DNA of 64,000 nucleotides, taken from the NCBI GenBank assembly GCA_025055175.1, contig JANWYT010000027.1, positions 1 through 64,000 of the forward strand, given 5' to 3'. Within the stretch, counting starts at the first letter, position 1. Every line of letters begins with the position of its first letter. Positions 16,931 through 27,600 of this stretch are shown here, one piece after another. A program made the position numbers and the translations under genes. Source of the stretch: Anaerolineae bacterium (GTDB taxonomy: Bacteria; Chloroflexota; Anaerolineae; Aggregatilineales; Phototrophicaceae). The notes under the pieces were generated by a model, which worked only from the letters and a program-made list of their open reading frames with translations, ran no database searches and had not been told where the DNA came from.

Positions 16931-18130
16931 TCACTTCAGCGGAGGGATAATCTGCCCCATGAGCCACAGCGTCCCTATCACGTTCAGGATTAGACTGTAG
17001 GTGACTGTAGGTACTAGCAGGGGGACAGGCCATGCTTGCACGACGCGTGCCACTGCTAGTAACCACAGCGGCAAGGCATCCAACGAGAAACGATAACCAA
17101 ACTGGGCGCTGCCACTGTTGTGGTAGAGCAGAGAAGGCAGCATAATGAGCGCCGACCCCAGAGCAACTGCCCAGAATAATCGATCACGCGGACTTAACAG
17201 ACCTGCCAGCAACAAAGGTGATGTCCATAGCAGGCCCATGCCCCATAGGTCAGGCGTGATGACGCCGCAATCTGGGTTGGTTAAGCAACCTAAGTTGAAT
17301 TCCCTGGGGGGCTTAAGGGTGGCGGTGTAAAGGTTGTCGGGCAGAAAAGCCAGGCTGAAGCTGCCGAACGTCTCTCGGCGCTCTTTGATGGCGGACGAGT
17401 CGTTGATGAAGCCATAGCCGAATTCCAGAGGATCGCCGAAGCGTAGGGCGTTGTATGCTCCCAGGAAGGTTATCGATAGCACCACAGGCAGCAATAGCGC
17501 TACAAGCCGCGCTATGAGCTTTTGGCCATCTTCCCACCAGTACAGTAGGGCAAAGATCAGCGCGCCAGGCCCAATTGAAGGACGAGCGAGCAGCACAAGC
17601 GCTAAAGCTAGGCCAGCGACTACTGGTCTTCGTGCCAACACCAGCTGGATGAACAGCCACAAGGCCAGCACAGCGCTGGTTTGGCCTAAAAACCACACCG
17701 TCCCCATTGTGGCGAGGTAGAGATGGGCAGTCCCGAAGGCGAAGAAAGCCACGAGCAGAGCGCGCCGCCACCAACTCAGCTGCGGCATGCTTGTTTGTAG
17801 CACGCGCTCGCACAGCATGACGCTCGTTGCACCCAGCAGCACACCCAGCATGACATCGGACGGCCGATCATAGACCAACATAAAAGGCACTAGCATCATC
17901 GATGGCAGGGGGGGCTGAGCCACAAACCACTTTTGCTCACGATAGATGAGGTCGTAAGTGCTGGTGCCGTCTATGTTAATCTCTACTTTTCCGTCTACGA
18001 AGGCTTCTGCTAGGTTGATGAAGTAGGGTGCTATGGAAGGACGGTAGACGAGATCACGAGCTACTAGCAGGTAGGCTGACAGAGCTAGGATGAAGACTAG
18101 CGGCGAGCGCAGAGCGGATAGTAGTTTCAT
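16931..18130 (-). CDS. Multi-spanning membrane protein, GT-C glycosyltransferase-like
   Basis: Probable lipid-linked-sugar glycosyltransferase of GT-C type. The 399 residues include roughly nine to ten hydrophobic segments, starting with SPLVFILALSAYLLVARDL. After the first segment comes a loop with LVYRPS, FVDGKVEINIDG and TYDLIYREQKWFVAQPPLPS; the acidic residues and the W/P-rich loop recall the catalytic first loop of GT-C enzymes, but I cannot name a family. Cysteines in a late loop (GCLTNPDCGV) may form a disulfide outside. It is divergent from the GT39-like gene across 70-140 bp, suggesting related functions under shared control. No clear Shine-Dalgarno is seen. Confidence 0.6.
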   Translation of the reverse strand: MKLLSALRSPLVFILALSAYLLVARDLVYRPSIAPYFINLAEAFVDGKVEINIDGTSTYDLIYREQKWFVAQPPLPSMMLVPFMLVYDRPSDVMLGVLLGATSVMLCERVLQTSMPQLSWWRRALLVAFFAFGTAHLYLATMGTVWFLGQTSAVLALWLFIQLVLARRPVVAGLALALVLLARPSIGPGALIFALLYWWEDGQKLIARLVALLLPVVLSITFLGAYNALRFGDPLEFGYGFINDSSAIKERRETFGSFSLAFLPDNLYTATLKPPREFNLGCLTNPDCGVITPDLWGMGLLWTSPLLLAGLLSPRDRLFWAVALGSALIMLPSLLYHNSGSAQFGYRFSLDALPLWLLAVARVVQAWPVPLLVPTVTYSLILNVIGTLWLMGQIIPPLK

Positions 18131-18272
18131 GAGAGGTGTCTTCTTGGGAGAGGAGACATAAGCCTAGTATAGTAAGCAGACCCTCAAAGTCTAGTGGAGC
18201 ATGTTGGCCTTATCAGTCTCATCGGCTGCATTTACAATGCAGCCGTCAAAAGCACCAGTTGAAGGCGAATGC

Positions 18273-19943
18273 ATGGCCACACAGCGCGTCACCCTGATAG
18301 ACCCTCGCCATTTGCGGATTGATGACCTCATCCTCATCCTGCTGCTCTCCCTCTTGGCGCTCGTGCCGCGCACCTGGGAGCTAGACGCCCACGGTATGCA
18401 GAACGATGAGCAGCTCTGGATTTCGCGCAGCGTCATCCTCATTCAACAGGTCTTCAACCAGCAAACCCCATCCGATCTGGTCGTGCCGCGCTTGTACTGG
18501 GAACAAGCCCATGTGAACACCTTCCGCGACGGTTCAGCGTTACTGCCCTATCAGTGGCCCTTCAACATTATCATGCCCACGTATCATCCAGGCGTGCCTA
18601 TCTCGTTGGCGATTGGCTTGGGCTACCTGTTCTTGGCGGAAGACACAAGCAGTTGGAGCTTGAACCTTGACTCCGTTCTAGCTGTCTCTCGCTACCCTGA
18701 AGTCGTGATTGGTACGCTTTGGGCAGGCCTCATTTATATCGGCGTCGTGCGCCTGTTTGTAGACCGACGGGCAGCGCTGCTGGCAGCTCTATTGGTGGCC
18801 GTTGATCCTGTGGCCATTGGCTTCAGCCGTCTGGCTCGCTTAGACATGGCAGCTGCTGTCTTTATGACCGGAGCGCTGCTGAGTTTTTTGATCGCTTATC
18901 AATCGCGCTTGTTGCGCTATGCTGTTTTGGGAGGGATTTTTGCTGGCCTAGCGCTGGCTACCAGCCCGTATTTCGCTTTCGCTATCCCCGTGTTGCTGCT
19001 CATCAAGCTGATCTATGGCCCTCAGGGGCGTATGCGACGCTGGTGGTTCACGCGCTACGACTGGGCCTTCATCCTCGCTTGGGGGTTGGTCTTCCTCCTG
19101 TTTTATCCTAACCTTTGGCCTAACCCTGTCTCTGGTTTCCTCCAGTGGGTGGATATTGTCCTCAACAGCCCGCACGCTGTGGGAAAAAGCGAGAGCCTAG
19201 CTCAGCGCCTCTATTTCTGGTGGGCAGCGCCTCAGCGCCTGTTGCCTCACTTGCTCATCCTGGCAATTTTTGGCCTGTTGGTGGGCTTAGCCAGGCCAAC
19301 ATGGCGGCGTGCCACCTGGATCATGCTGGCCTGGTGGTTGGTCATCGTCGTATTGTTCACCGTCCCACCGGCCAACAAGTATTTCCGCAACTATTTGCTG
19401 GCCATGCCACCTATCTTCATGCTGGCTGGTTTATGCGCTTCGGCGCTGTTGGGCGCGCTCGGCAGACCTGGCACGGCCTGGGGGCGCACCCTCACCGCGA
19501 TCTTGAGCGCGGCCTTCATCCTAGGTGGGCTTAGCGCGACCGCTGCTTGGTGGCCCTATCCGCAAATGCACCTCTGGCCCTGGATCAGCGATCCTCAGAC
19601 TTGGGAGTCGCCGGACATCGTGGCCGAAGGTGAAGGGTTGCGCGAAGTGGTGGCGCTCATCCGCCGCGAAAATCCCGATCCTGCCATCCTAGCCTGGACA
19701 GGGGAGAACAACATCGAATTTTTCCACGCGCCTATCTTCGCCGAACCTATTTATGAAGATGAGTTCAACAAGCTGCGCGGGTTTGATTGGCTGGTGGTGC
19801 TGCCTAAGTCGGCTCTAGTCGTTCGCGCCGATAATCCTCTTAGTGAATGGGTGCGCAGCACTGAGCCAACCTTCATCTATCGCTTGAACCAAGTGGAGCT
19901 GGTACGTGCCTATCGACTGGCGGATTTTTTCCCCAGGTCTTAG
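18273..19943 (+). CDS. GT39/ArnT-like membrane glycosyltransferase
   Basis: Protein or lipid mannosyltransferase-like enzyme of the GT-C fold. With the ATG at 18273 the protein has 556 residues; an in-frame ATG at 18201 is an alternative, but it has GGAG only 1 bp away while the later one follows GAAGGCGA. The first long segment LILILLLSLLALVPRTWELD is followed by GMQNDEQLWISRS, the loop with acidic residues (D/E) that carries the catalytic aspartate in GT39 enzymes. About ten further membrane segments follow, then a soluble C-terminal domain from about residue 470. It ends in a 4-bp tail-to-tail overlap with the methyltransferase on the other strand. Substrate unknown; a role in extracytoplasmic glycosylation is likely. 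Confidence 0.78.
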   Translation: MATQRVTLIDPRHLRIDDLILILLLSLLALVPRTWELDAHGMQNDEQLWISRSVILIQQVFNQQTPSDLVVPRLYWEQAHVNTFRDGSALLPYQWPFNIIMPTYHPGVPISLAIGLGYLFLAEDTSSWSLNLDSVLAVSRYPEVVIGTLWAGLIYIGVVRLFVDRRAALLAALLVAVDPVAIGFSRLARLDMAAAVFMTGALLSFLIAYQSRLLRYAVLGGIFAGLALATSPYFAFAIPVLLLIKLIYGPQGRMRRWWFTRYDWAFILAWGLVFLLFYPNLWPNPVSGFLQWVDIVLNSPHAVGKSESLAQRLYFWWAAPQRLLPHLLILAIFGLLVGLARPTWRRATWIMLAWWLVIVVLFTVPPANKYFRNYLLAMPPIFMLAGLCASALLGALGRPGTAWGRTLTAILSAAFILGGLSATAAWWPYPQMHLWPWISDPQTWESPDIVAEGEGLREVVALIRRENPDPAILAWTGENNIEFFHAPIFAEPIYEDEFNKLRGFDWLVVLPKSALVVRADNPLSEWVRSTEPTFIYRLNQVELVRAYRLADFFPRS

Positions 19944-20689
19944 CGACGGCAGACCAGCAGCAACGATAGGCCAAAAGGCAGAAAAAGGTGTGTTTCAGCC
20001 TTCAACCAGGCACAAATGCCGCGTCCGATAGTGCGTTTGAGCGCTGACTTTGAGGGCTTGCGCAGGTCATCGTTGATGGGCTGGCCTAGCAGTTTTTCGT
20101 AAAACAGATAAGGGATCACGCCCAAAGCGTTCCAGTAGCGCGGGCCTTCTACAAGGCGCAGGCCTGCGCCTTCGGCCAAAGCGCGCAGGCTGGCGGGACT
20201 ATAGCGCCGAAAATGGCCGATGAACCTGTCGCGCTCGCCATAGAGCGCAGGCATAGATGGCACGCTGATGAGCAGCAAGCCATCAGGCGTCAGAGCTTCG
20301 CGCAGGTCGGCGATGGCAGCCGCATCGTCTTCGATGTGTTCCAGCACGTCCATGCAGATGACGCGCTCGTATTGGCCCAGCGCTCTGATCTGGCCCGTGC
20401 CGAGCGCCATTCGGCGCACCTCCACCGATAGACCCTCACGGGCCAGCAATTTTTGAGCAAAGCTTGTCAGCGTGTCATCGTGTTCAATGGCTAGCGTGGG
20501 ATTGCCCTGACGGGCCAGTTGAAGGGTGAAATAGCCTGTGCCACAGCCAGCATCTAAGGTGCGCGCCTGCGATGGAATATGTCGTGCTAACCAGCTCCAC
20601 AGGGCCTCGCGCCGAAAATCGTAGGCCATCGACTCCGCGTGCTGACCGAGGATCGTGGCATTCATATTCTCTTGGTTGAGCGTAGTCAT
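19940..20689 (-). CDS. Class I SAM-dependent methyltransferase
   Basis: Rossmann-fold methyltransferase of 249 residues. Motif I LDAGCGTGYFTLQLA binds SAM; AIEHDD is the acidic end of beta 2; VICMDVLEHIEDD and LTPDGLLLISVPSMPALYG are motifs II-III in their usual places. Residues FIGHFRRYSPASLRALAEGAGL and PYLFYEKLLG resemble methyltransferases that sit next to glycosyltransferases and act on lipid-linked or glycan substrates. The C-terminal 15 residues are hydrophobic (FLPFGLSLLLVCRR) and may touch the membrane. It is 27 bp downstream of a lipoprotein gene on the same strand and converges on the GT39-like gene. The substrate is not identifiable. Confidence 0.87.
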   Translation of the reverse strand: MTTLNQENMNATILGQHAESMAYDFRREALWSWLARHIPSQARTLDAGCGTGYFTLQLARQGNPTLAIEHDDTLTSFAQKLLAREGLSVEVRRMALGTGQIRALGQYERVICMDVLEHIEDDAAAIADLREALTPDGLLLISVPSMPALYGERDRFIGHFRRYSPASLRALAEGAGLRLVEGPRYWNALGVIPYLFYEKLLGQPINDDLRKPSKSALKRTIGRGICAWLKAETHLFLPFGLSLLLVCRR

Positions 20690-20716
20690 CGTCTTTTTTG
20701 CCTTGTTGTTGAGGAA

Positions 20717-21553
20717 TCAAGGCACGATCATACCACTCACGGCGTCGATCACCAGGCGCTGGCCGTTGCCTGTATCTTGGACTTCCCAGAAGAGACGCTG
20801 ACCGTCAGATTGTAGCGTGTAAATCAGGGCATTCAGGCTGGTGGGCAGGAAGTTGTTCGGGCCGAAGCGTTCGACCAGCCCAGTTGAGTCCAGTTGGACG
20901 CGGCTCACGTCGAAAGGCCGCAGCTGCCCACTGAGGGGGACGATCAAGTCTAAAGTTTCTACCGCGCCGCTCAAGTTCACTTGATAGATGGCTTGGTCTT
21001 CAGCGTTGTTGGGTTCGACGAAGCCTACTGTCCAGCCAGCCTGCGGCTCGCCGGAGATGAAGAAGAGCTGCTTGCGTGGATGATTGGCCAGGGCCAGCGG
21101 CGCTACTTGCCCATACGCTGACAGCGCTGAAGCGGGGTTGTAGGGTGGCGTGGTAGGCAGAACTGCTGCCCGCGTCGGCGCACTCGGCGCAGTTACCGTA
21201 AGGAGAGTTACTGTAGGTAGAACAAGTGTGCTGACTTGGCGCGCCGTCGCGCTCGGCGTCAGCGTCGGCGCTGGCGTATCGGAGATGAGCGGCGTCGCCG
21301 TCGGTACGTCGGTGTTGGTCGCTTCTAGCGTCGGCGTGACGGTGGGGCGGCGCGTAGGCGTGCTGCTGACCGCTGGCGTGGGCGTGACGCTAGGCTGCTC
21401 TGTTGAGGTTGCTGTGTCAGCTTCTGGGGTGTTGCCAGCCTCTGATGCTGAGCTGACCTCGCGCGTCGGGGCGAGCGTGGGCAAGCTTGGGTCAGATGGG
21501 CTGCAGGCGCTCAGCAGCAGGGCCAAGACAAGACAAAAAAACAGGACGCGCAT
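20717..21553 (-). CDS. Lipoprotein with Thr/Pro-rich stalk
   Basis: Surface lipoprotein of unknown function. The ATG at 21551-21553 has AAAGGAG 6 bp upstream and gives a classic lipoprotein signal, MRVLFFCLVLALLLSAC, with Cys17 as lipidation site; an upstream in-frame start would spoil this. Residues about 18-150 are a low-complexity stalk of Thr, Pro, Ser and Val (TPTPAVSSTPTRRPTVTPT). From about 160 a small globular domain follows: HPRKQLFFISGEPQAGWTVGFVEPNN and GAVETLDLIVPLSG, then LFWEVQDTGNGQRLVIDAV. No family recognised. It lies 68 bp after the giant subtilase gene on the same strand, and stalks of the same Thr/Pro type occur in both proteins. Confidence 0.75.
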   Translation of the reverse strand: MRVLFFCLVLALLLSACSPSDPSLPTLAPTREVSSASEAGNTPEADTATSTEQPSVTPTPAVSSTPTRRPTVTPTLEATNTDVPTATPLISDTPAPTLTPSATARQVSTLVLPTVTLLTVTAPSAPTRAAVLPTTPPYNPASALSAYGQVAPLALANHPRKQLFFISGEPQAGWTVGFVEPNNAEDQAIYQVNLSGAVETLDLIVPLSGQLRPFDVSRVQLDSTGLVERFGPNNFLPTSLNALIYTLQSDGQRLFWEVQDTGNGQRLVIDAVSGMIVP

Positions 21554-21620
21554 GGCGTCTCCTTTCAGAAGGCCACTTGCCCTGCTCTTGAGGAGCAAGG
21601 CAAGTGGGACGAGATTGCGT

Positions 21621-24600
21621 TTAGCGCAGTTCTACTTGGTCGATGGTCAGCGTGCGTCCGAAGACGATGTTGTCGATGAAGATGACTTTATCGCCGCGTC
21701 CCAGGTTGCGCAGCTCAATCGGCAGGCCGGCTGCGCCACTGCCCAACTGGCTGTACAAGGCACATTCTACTGTGCGCTGAGTGGGGTTGTTGGCCCGTGC
21801 CACGCACACCCGCACCTGCTGAGCGTTAGCTGTGCTGATCTGCGCCTTGAGGATGATGCGCACAATGCTGCCATTGACGCGGAACATCAGCGGCGCGCCG
21901 ACGATGCGCGTCGTCGTCAGCGTGTTGTTGCTGAAGCCTGGGGCGTTGGCGCGCGTCCACGACGCGACGGGCAGGCCAATGGTCGGCGCGTAGGCTAGAT
22001 CGGCGTTGCGGTCGTCGTAGTCGCCCGTCCCCAGCGCGTTCAGCGTCGTCGTGTCGACTACCAGTAGGTGGTCGATCGTCAAGCTGCGCTGTGGCGTGGT
22101 GGTGCAGTCCGTGCAGCGCACTGACAGCGTGTAGCGGTCTTTGGGCAGCCCGACGAGCTGTAGGCCGAAGGGCAGCTCAAAGCCTGCCGAGCGCGTGCTG
22201 AAGGTGGTGCATTGGTTGTCTTCGCCCTGCAAAGGCGTGTCAGGATCGCTCGTCCAGCAGACCTCCATCGTGCCGCCGCTGGGCTGGCGTTGGACGAAGA
22301 AGATGACGCCTGTGCCTTCCATGCCGAAGCTCAGCGCGGCGCTGCTGGTGGTGGTGCGGGCCACCCTGCCACCACTCGCACTAGCCAGTACCAAGCTCTT
22401 GCTCCAGGCGGGCGAGTAATCCAGGAATGGATGATCCTGGCTGTACAGGCCGGGCATGAGGAAGCGCGTGGCGCTGAAGGATTGAGCTGGCACGCCGTCT
22501 AGCACTTCGACGTGATCGACGTTGATCTGGCGGGCTGGCGTGACCGTATCGCAGTTGGTGCAGAGGACGCGCACCAAATACGAGCCAGGCGTCTGGAAGT
22601 TGATGGTCACTGGCACGTTGGTCTCGTAGGTGTTGGGGGCGACCACTGCCGTCGAAACGTCGAAGCACGAGTCGTCGGCTAGGTTGCTGGGCGTGCCGTT
22701 GATGTCATAGCAAGCCCTCAGCGTGCCGGCGCTGGCTGCCGGAATGCGATGGATGAAGACGCGCACCCCCGTGCCTTGTGCTGTGAAGGTCATCTCACCA
22801 GGCGTGCCGCTGATGGGACGCGTCAGGCGGTGTAAGTTGCCATCGCTGGCGCGCGTATCGACCACTGGATTCCAGCCCGCGCCGTAGCTGATGCCGCTGG
22901 ACGTGTTGGGATGGATGCCGCGCGTGAGGACGGTCGGCAGGGCTGTATCCAGCACTTCGACGTGATCGACGTTGATCTGGCGGGCTGGCGTGACCGTATC
23001 GCAGTTGGTGCAGAGGACGCGCACCAGGTGCGTCCCTATGCTGCCAAAGTCGATGCCGATGGGCGCGTTCACTTCATAGGTCAGCGGAGCAATGGTGGCG
23101 GTGCTGACGCTGGAGCCGCAGGTGTCATCGCTCGTGTTGGTAGGCGTATTGGGTGGCCCGTAGCAGATTTGTAGCGTGCCAGCGCTGACAGCAGGGATGC
23201 GATGGACGAAGACGCGCACGCTGCGACCCTGGACGACGAAGCGCATTTCACCAGGCGTGCCTGTGATGGGCCGCGTCAGGCGGTGCAGGTTGCCTTCGCT
23301 GGCGCGGGCGTCGGCTATGCGCGCCCAACCAGCGCCATAGCTGATCCCGATGTAGTCGTTGGGGTAGACGCCGCGCGTCATTGGCGGCGTCGTGCCATCC
23401 AGCACTTCGACGTGATCGACGTTGACCTGGAGGGTGTTGGGGATGGGCGACGAGCAGTTGTCGCAGCGTACGCGCACAAAGTACGTCCCTGCGCTGCTGA
23501 AGTTTTGCGTCAGCGGTACATTGGTTTCATAGGGGTTGCCGAAGGCCAGATCAGTGTTCAGCGTGGTGCAGGTGTCGTCGGCGGGGTTGTTAGGCGTGGT
23601 GACCGGGCCATAGCACAGTTGGGCAATGCCACCTAGGGCAGGGGCAGTTGCGCTGACTCGTGGCACGCGATGGACATAGACGGTCACACCTGTACCCGTC
23701 GCAGTGAAGGTCATCTCGCCGATGACGCCCGTCGCGGGCCGCACGAAGCGGTGTAGGTTGCCGCCGCTGGCGCGAACGTCGCTGATGAGCGTCCAGCCCT
23801 GGTCATAACTGATGGCAGGATCGGTGTTAGGGTAGAGGCCGCGCGTCAGGCCGACGTGCGGGCCGCCGAGCAGGTCGATCTGCTCAATCTGCACCGTCTG
23901 CGTCCCCAGGGCGTGGATGGTGATCGTCTTGTTGCCGCTGAAGCTGCTCAGGTCGATGGCGAGCTGTCGGCCAGCGCCATAAGGTGGCAGCGTCCCGACA
24001 GTCGCCACCACATTGCCGTTGACGCGTACCTCGAAGTTGCCGAAGGCGGCGCTGCTGGCCGTATAGCTCAGCAGCAAGCCGTTGACGGCGCTGGCGGCGC
24101 CAAAGCGCAGAGATGATCCTGGCCTGCTGACGACGCTCACCGCCTCGCCTGATTGCAGAGTGGCGTTGCGCAGCACAGTCCAAGCTCCATAGCGCTCAAT
24201 GCGGTCGTCGGTCGGCAGGTATTGACCGACGGGTATGAAGGTCGTCAGATCGCCCAACAGATGGATGGCTTCCAGCACCGACAAGCTGCGGCTGAGCGGC
24301 AATGCAGGGAGCTGCGGTCTGAGCCAGCGCAGCGTGACCGTACGAGTACCTGTGTATGGCCCTTCAACGGGGACAGCCAGGACGTTGCTGTAAGTGCTAG
24401 TGATGGGCGTCGTGGGCGTGGTGGGGCAGGTGCTTGGCGTAGGTATGCAAGCATTGCCGCTGATCTCCACGCGAAGCTGGCGCGCATTCGCCAGGCCAGG
24501 GTAGTAGATCAGCACCTGGCGCACCTGATCGTTGATGGTGAAGCTCATCAAGCGTTCAGCGTCGGCGTCGGGGTTGGCGACGGTGTTGGCAGAAGCTGTC

Positions 24601-27600
24601 GCCTGGAAGACGAAACGGTTGCCCAGGCTGGTTGTGTTGGCCAGGCGCTGCCAACCTTCAGGATCGTTGGGCAGGGCGCGCAGCAAATCGTAGGCGAAGG
24701 CTGGGTCGTTCTCTTCGTAGTAGCCGGGGCCGAGCGCGCCCGCTGGGCCGAGGATGTCGATGCGCTCGATTTGCACGTTCTGCATACCGCGCGCCACAAT
24801 CGTCACAACGTCGTTGGCGTTGACGGTGTAGAAGCGCTCTACGCCGTAGGTCACCGCGCCTACATTCGGCACGTTCTCCACCGTCGCCCCGTTCACCAGG
24901 ACGTCGAAGTTACCGAAGGTCGCGCCGCTGGTGTAGACGAGGCGCACGCGCCCAGCGCTGGCGACAGCGAAGCGGAGCTGCGAGCCGGGACGGTTGACTG
25001 CGCTGCGCGCCTGGCCGCCAGCCACCAGCGTGTTGGTGACCGTCGTCCATGTGCCACCGTACTGGAGGGCGTCGGCGTTCTCCGTGCCGCTCATCTCAAA
25101 GACCGTGCCGATGGCTTGCGGCGCGGGGTTGCTTAGGAGCTGAATGCCTTCGACGATGGTCGTGGTGCGCAGCGGCGGCAGCGGCGTGCGGTCGTCGAAG
25201 ATGGCGCGGATACGCACCTCTTGCGCCCATGGCGTGGGGACGTTGGCCGCGAAGACAGCGCTGGCGGCCGCGGCAATCGTCGGCGTGTTGACGGGCGCGT
25301 TTTGGCAGTTGGTGAAGCTGGGCGCGCCGAAGCACACTCGGAGCTGACGATTGGTGGCAGCAATGGGATACTGGATCAGCACCTGGCGGATGGTGGAGTC
25401 AATGCGGAAGCTGATATACTGCGCATCGACCTCTGGCCCGCTGGTGACCAAGTTGTTGGACGGCGTGGAGACCTGGCGGGCGTTGCGGCCTGCGCCTGTC
25501 ACGCCAGTCACTGTCCAGGGGCGGGTGACGCTGCCGGTGGTGACGAACAGCGGCGGGTTGAACAGCAGACGCGGATCATCTTCTTCGTAGTAGCCGCTGC
25601 CCAAATCTAAGGCCGAGCTGCTGTAAGTCACAACGCGCTCAACCTGAGCTTGGCCCGTCCCCAGCGTCTCCAGGGTGATGAGCTGGTCGCCCGTCGCGCC
25701 GACGAGGTCGACCACCATCGGCACGCTCGGTATGCGCACAGCGCTAGAGATGGGGACGTCCGTGCACGTGGTGCTGGCGGGGCTGCTCAGCGGCGCACGG
25801 CACAGCCTGTAGTTGTCGAAGCCGCGACCAGCCACCATGAAGATGGCTACGCGATCTACAGCGTCGGCCACGACGAATTGCAACATCTGGCCGCGACGAT
25901 TGGCCATGCGCGCCGTCTTGTTGACGCCCAAAGCTGTCGTATCCGTCACAACGCTCCACAAGCCCACGTTGTTGTAGGTGCGCGGATCGCCGCTGTAGGT
26001 CAGGCGCGGATCGCTCTCTTCTACAACCTCATTGGGGGGGATGACCGCGTCGTCGCCCAGCAGCTGGATCGCTTCAAGGGCAGCTGTGACGCGGCCAGCT
26101 TGGATCAAGCCGGTGATGGTCACCGTCTTCGTCCCAACGCCTGTGACGTTCACGCGGCAGACGCTGCTCCAGACGTTGCGCGTCATGTCGCAATCGACTG
26201 GTGGCTGCGCGCCGACCACGACGCGCAGCGGCGCATAGGTGCTGAAGGATGGATGATGGACGATGACTTCGCGCACGCTGGCGCTGATCTGGAAGGTGAC
26301 AGTCGGCTGATCGAAGGGCGCAGTCGTGTCGACAGCTTGCTGGATGAAGCCGTTGCGCCCGCTAGTCGGATTGGCCGCGCGCACCCACGTGCCATTGGCG
26401 TAGGAGAAGTCGCGGTAATCTTCTTCGTAGTAGCCAGGGCCGAGCGGGGTCGTGCCAGGCGGCAGCAACTCAATCTGTTCGATGATGACAGCGGTGCTGT
26501 CCAGGGCGCGCAGCACGACTTGGTCGCCATTCTTGACGCGCACGACCAGCTGCTTCTGCGAGCCAGCGCGCGTTTGATCGGGCAGGGTGGTCAAGTCAGC
26601 GGCTGGAGCAGCGCTGCCGTTCTTGCGCACCTGGAAGTTGATGACCGTGATCGGCGCCGTGTAGTAGATGACCAAGCGGCTGTTGGTCGGGACGCTGCTA
26701 GCCATCGTCATGCGCAGCTCGCTGCCGCTGCGGGTGGTCTGCAGTGCGTTGCCGTCGCGGTAAGCGGCGTTCGTCACCACGCTCCACACGCCCATGCGCT
26801 GGAGTCGGCTCAGCGAATCTGTGCCGTCCAAGCGCAGCACGTCACCTACGGCCAGCGGGGTGATAGCCGGCAGCAACTCAATATCGTCGATCTGGATCGT
26901 CTGAGCGCCGTTAGCGCGGATCGCGATGGTCTTGTTCGTGTTGCCGCTCAGGTCAATCGGCAGTAGGTAGCCGTTGAAGATGGGCGCGCGTGGCGTGGTG
27001 TTGGGTTCGACAGTGCGCACGCGCGTGCCGTTGACGAACACGTCGAAGTTAGCATGGGTTGGGCCATCGGTGTAGCGGATGAAGACCTGGCGCACGTTGC
27101 CGTCGACGCCGAAGCTGAGCTGCGAGCCAGGCCTGATGGTCTGAGCGATCTGACCGCCGCTATAGATCGTCGAGCGCAGAGTCGTCCACAGGCCGCTGGC
27201 GCGCAGGCGCGGGTCGTTGTCGGCGTAGCTGCCCACGCCCAGGTACTGCGGCTCGCCCAGCAGTTCCAGCGACTCCAGGTAGCCGGGCAGGGTGGTGGTG
27301 GAGGACGGGAAGCTGATCGTCACTTCGTGCGGCGCTCCGGGCTGCGGCACATCAATCGAGAAGGTGTTCGTCCAGACGGCGGCCACGCTGGTCACGCTGG
27401 CGGTGCGGCAGGTCGAGCTGCCGCCCACAGGCTTCACGCAGATGCGCGGCTGGGCGAAGGTGCTGGCGGTGGGATATTGGATCAGGATTTGGCGCACGTC
27501 CTCATTGGCTGTGAAGCGCAGGGTAGCGCTGCTCCCGCCTGTGCTGCGCCGCACCCAGCGATTCAGCCAGCTGACGGCGCTCGCCTCGCTGAACCAACCT

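Noticed and set aside
24153-25136. Open frame of 327 codons on the plus strand
   Set aside because: Antisense shadow of the same subtilase gene; composition is Arg/Ala/Gly-rich and shows no domain.
25650-26966. Long open frame of 438 codons on the plus strand inside the subtilase gene
   Set aside because: It is antisense to a well-supported gene, has no protein-like motifs, and similar long antisense frames occur throughout this GC-rich region because stop codons are rare opposite its codon usage.
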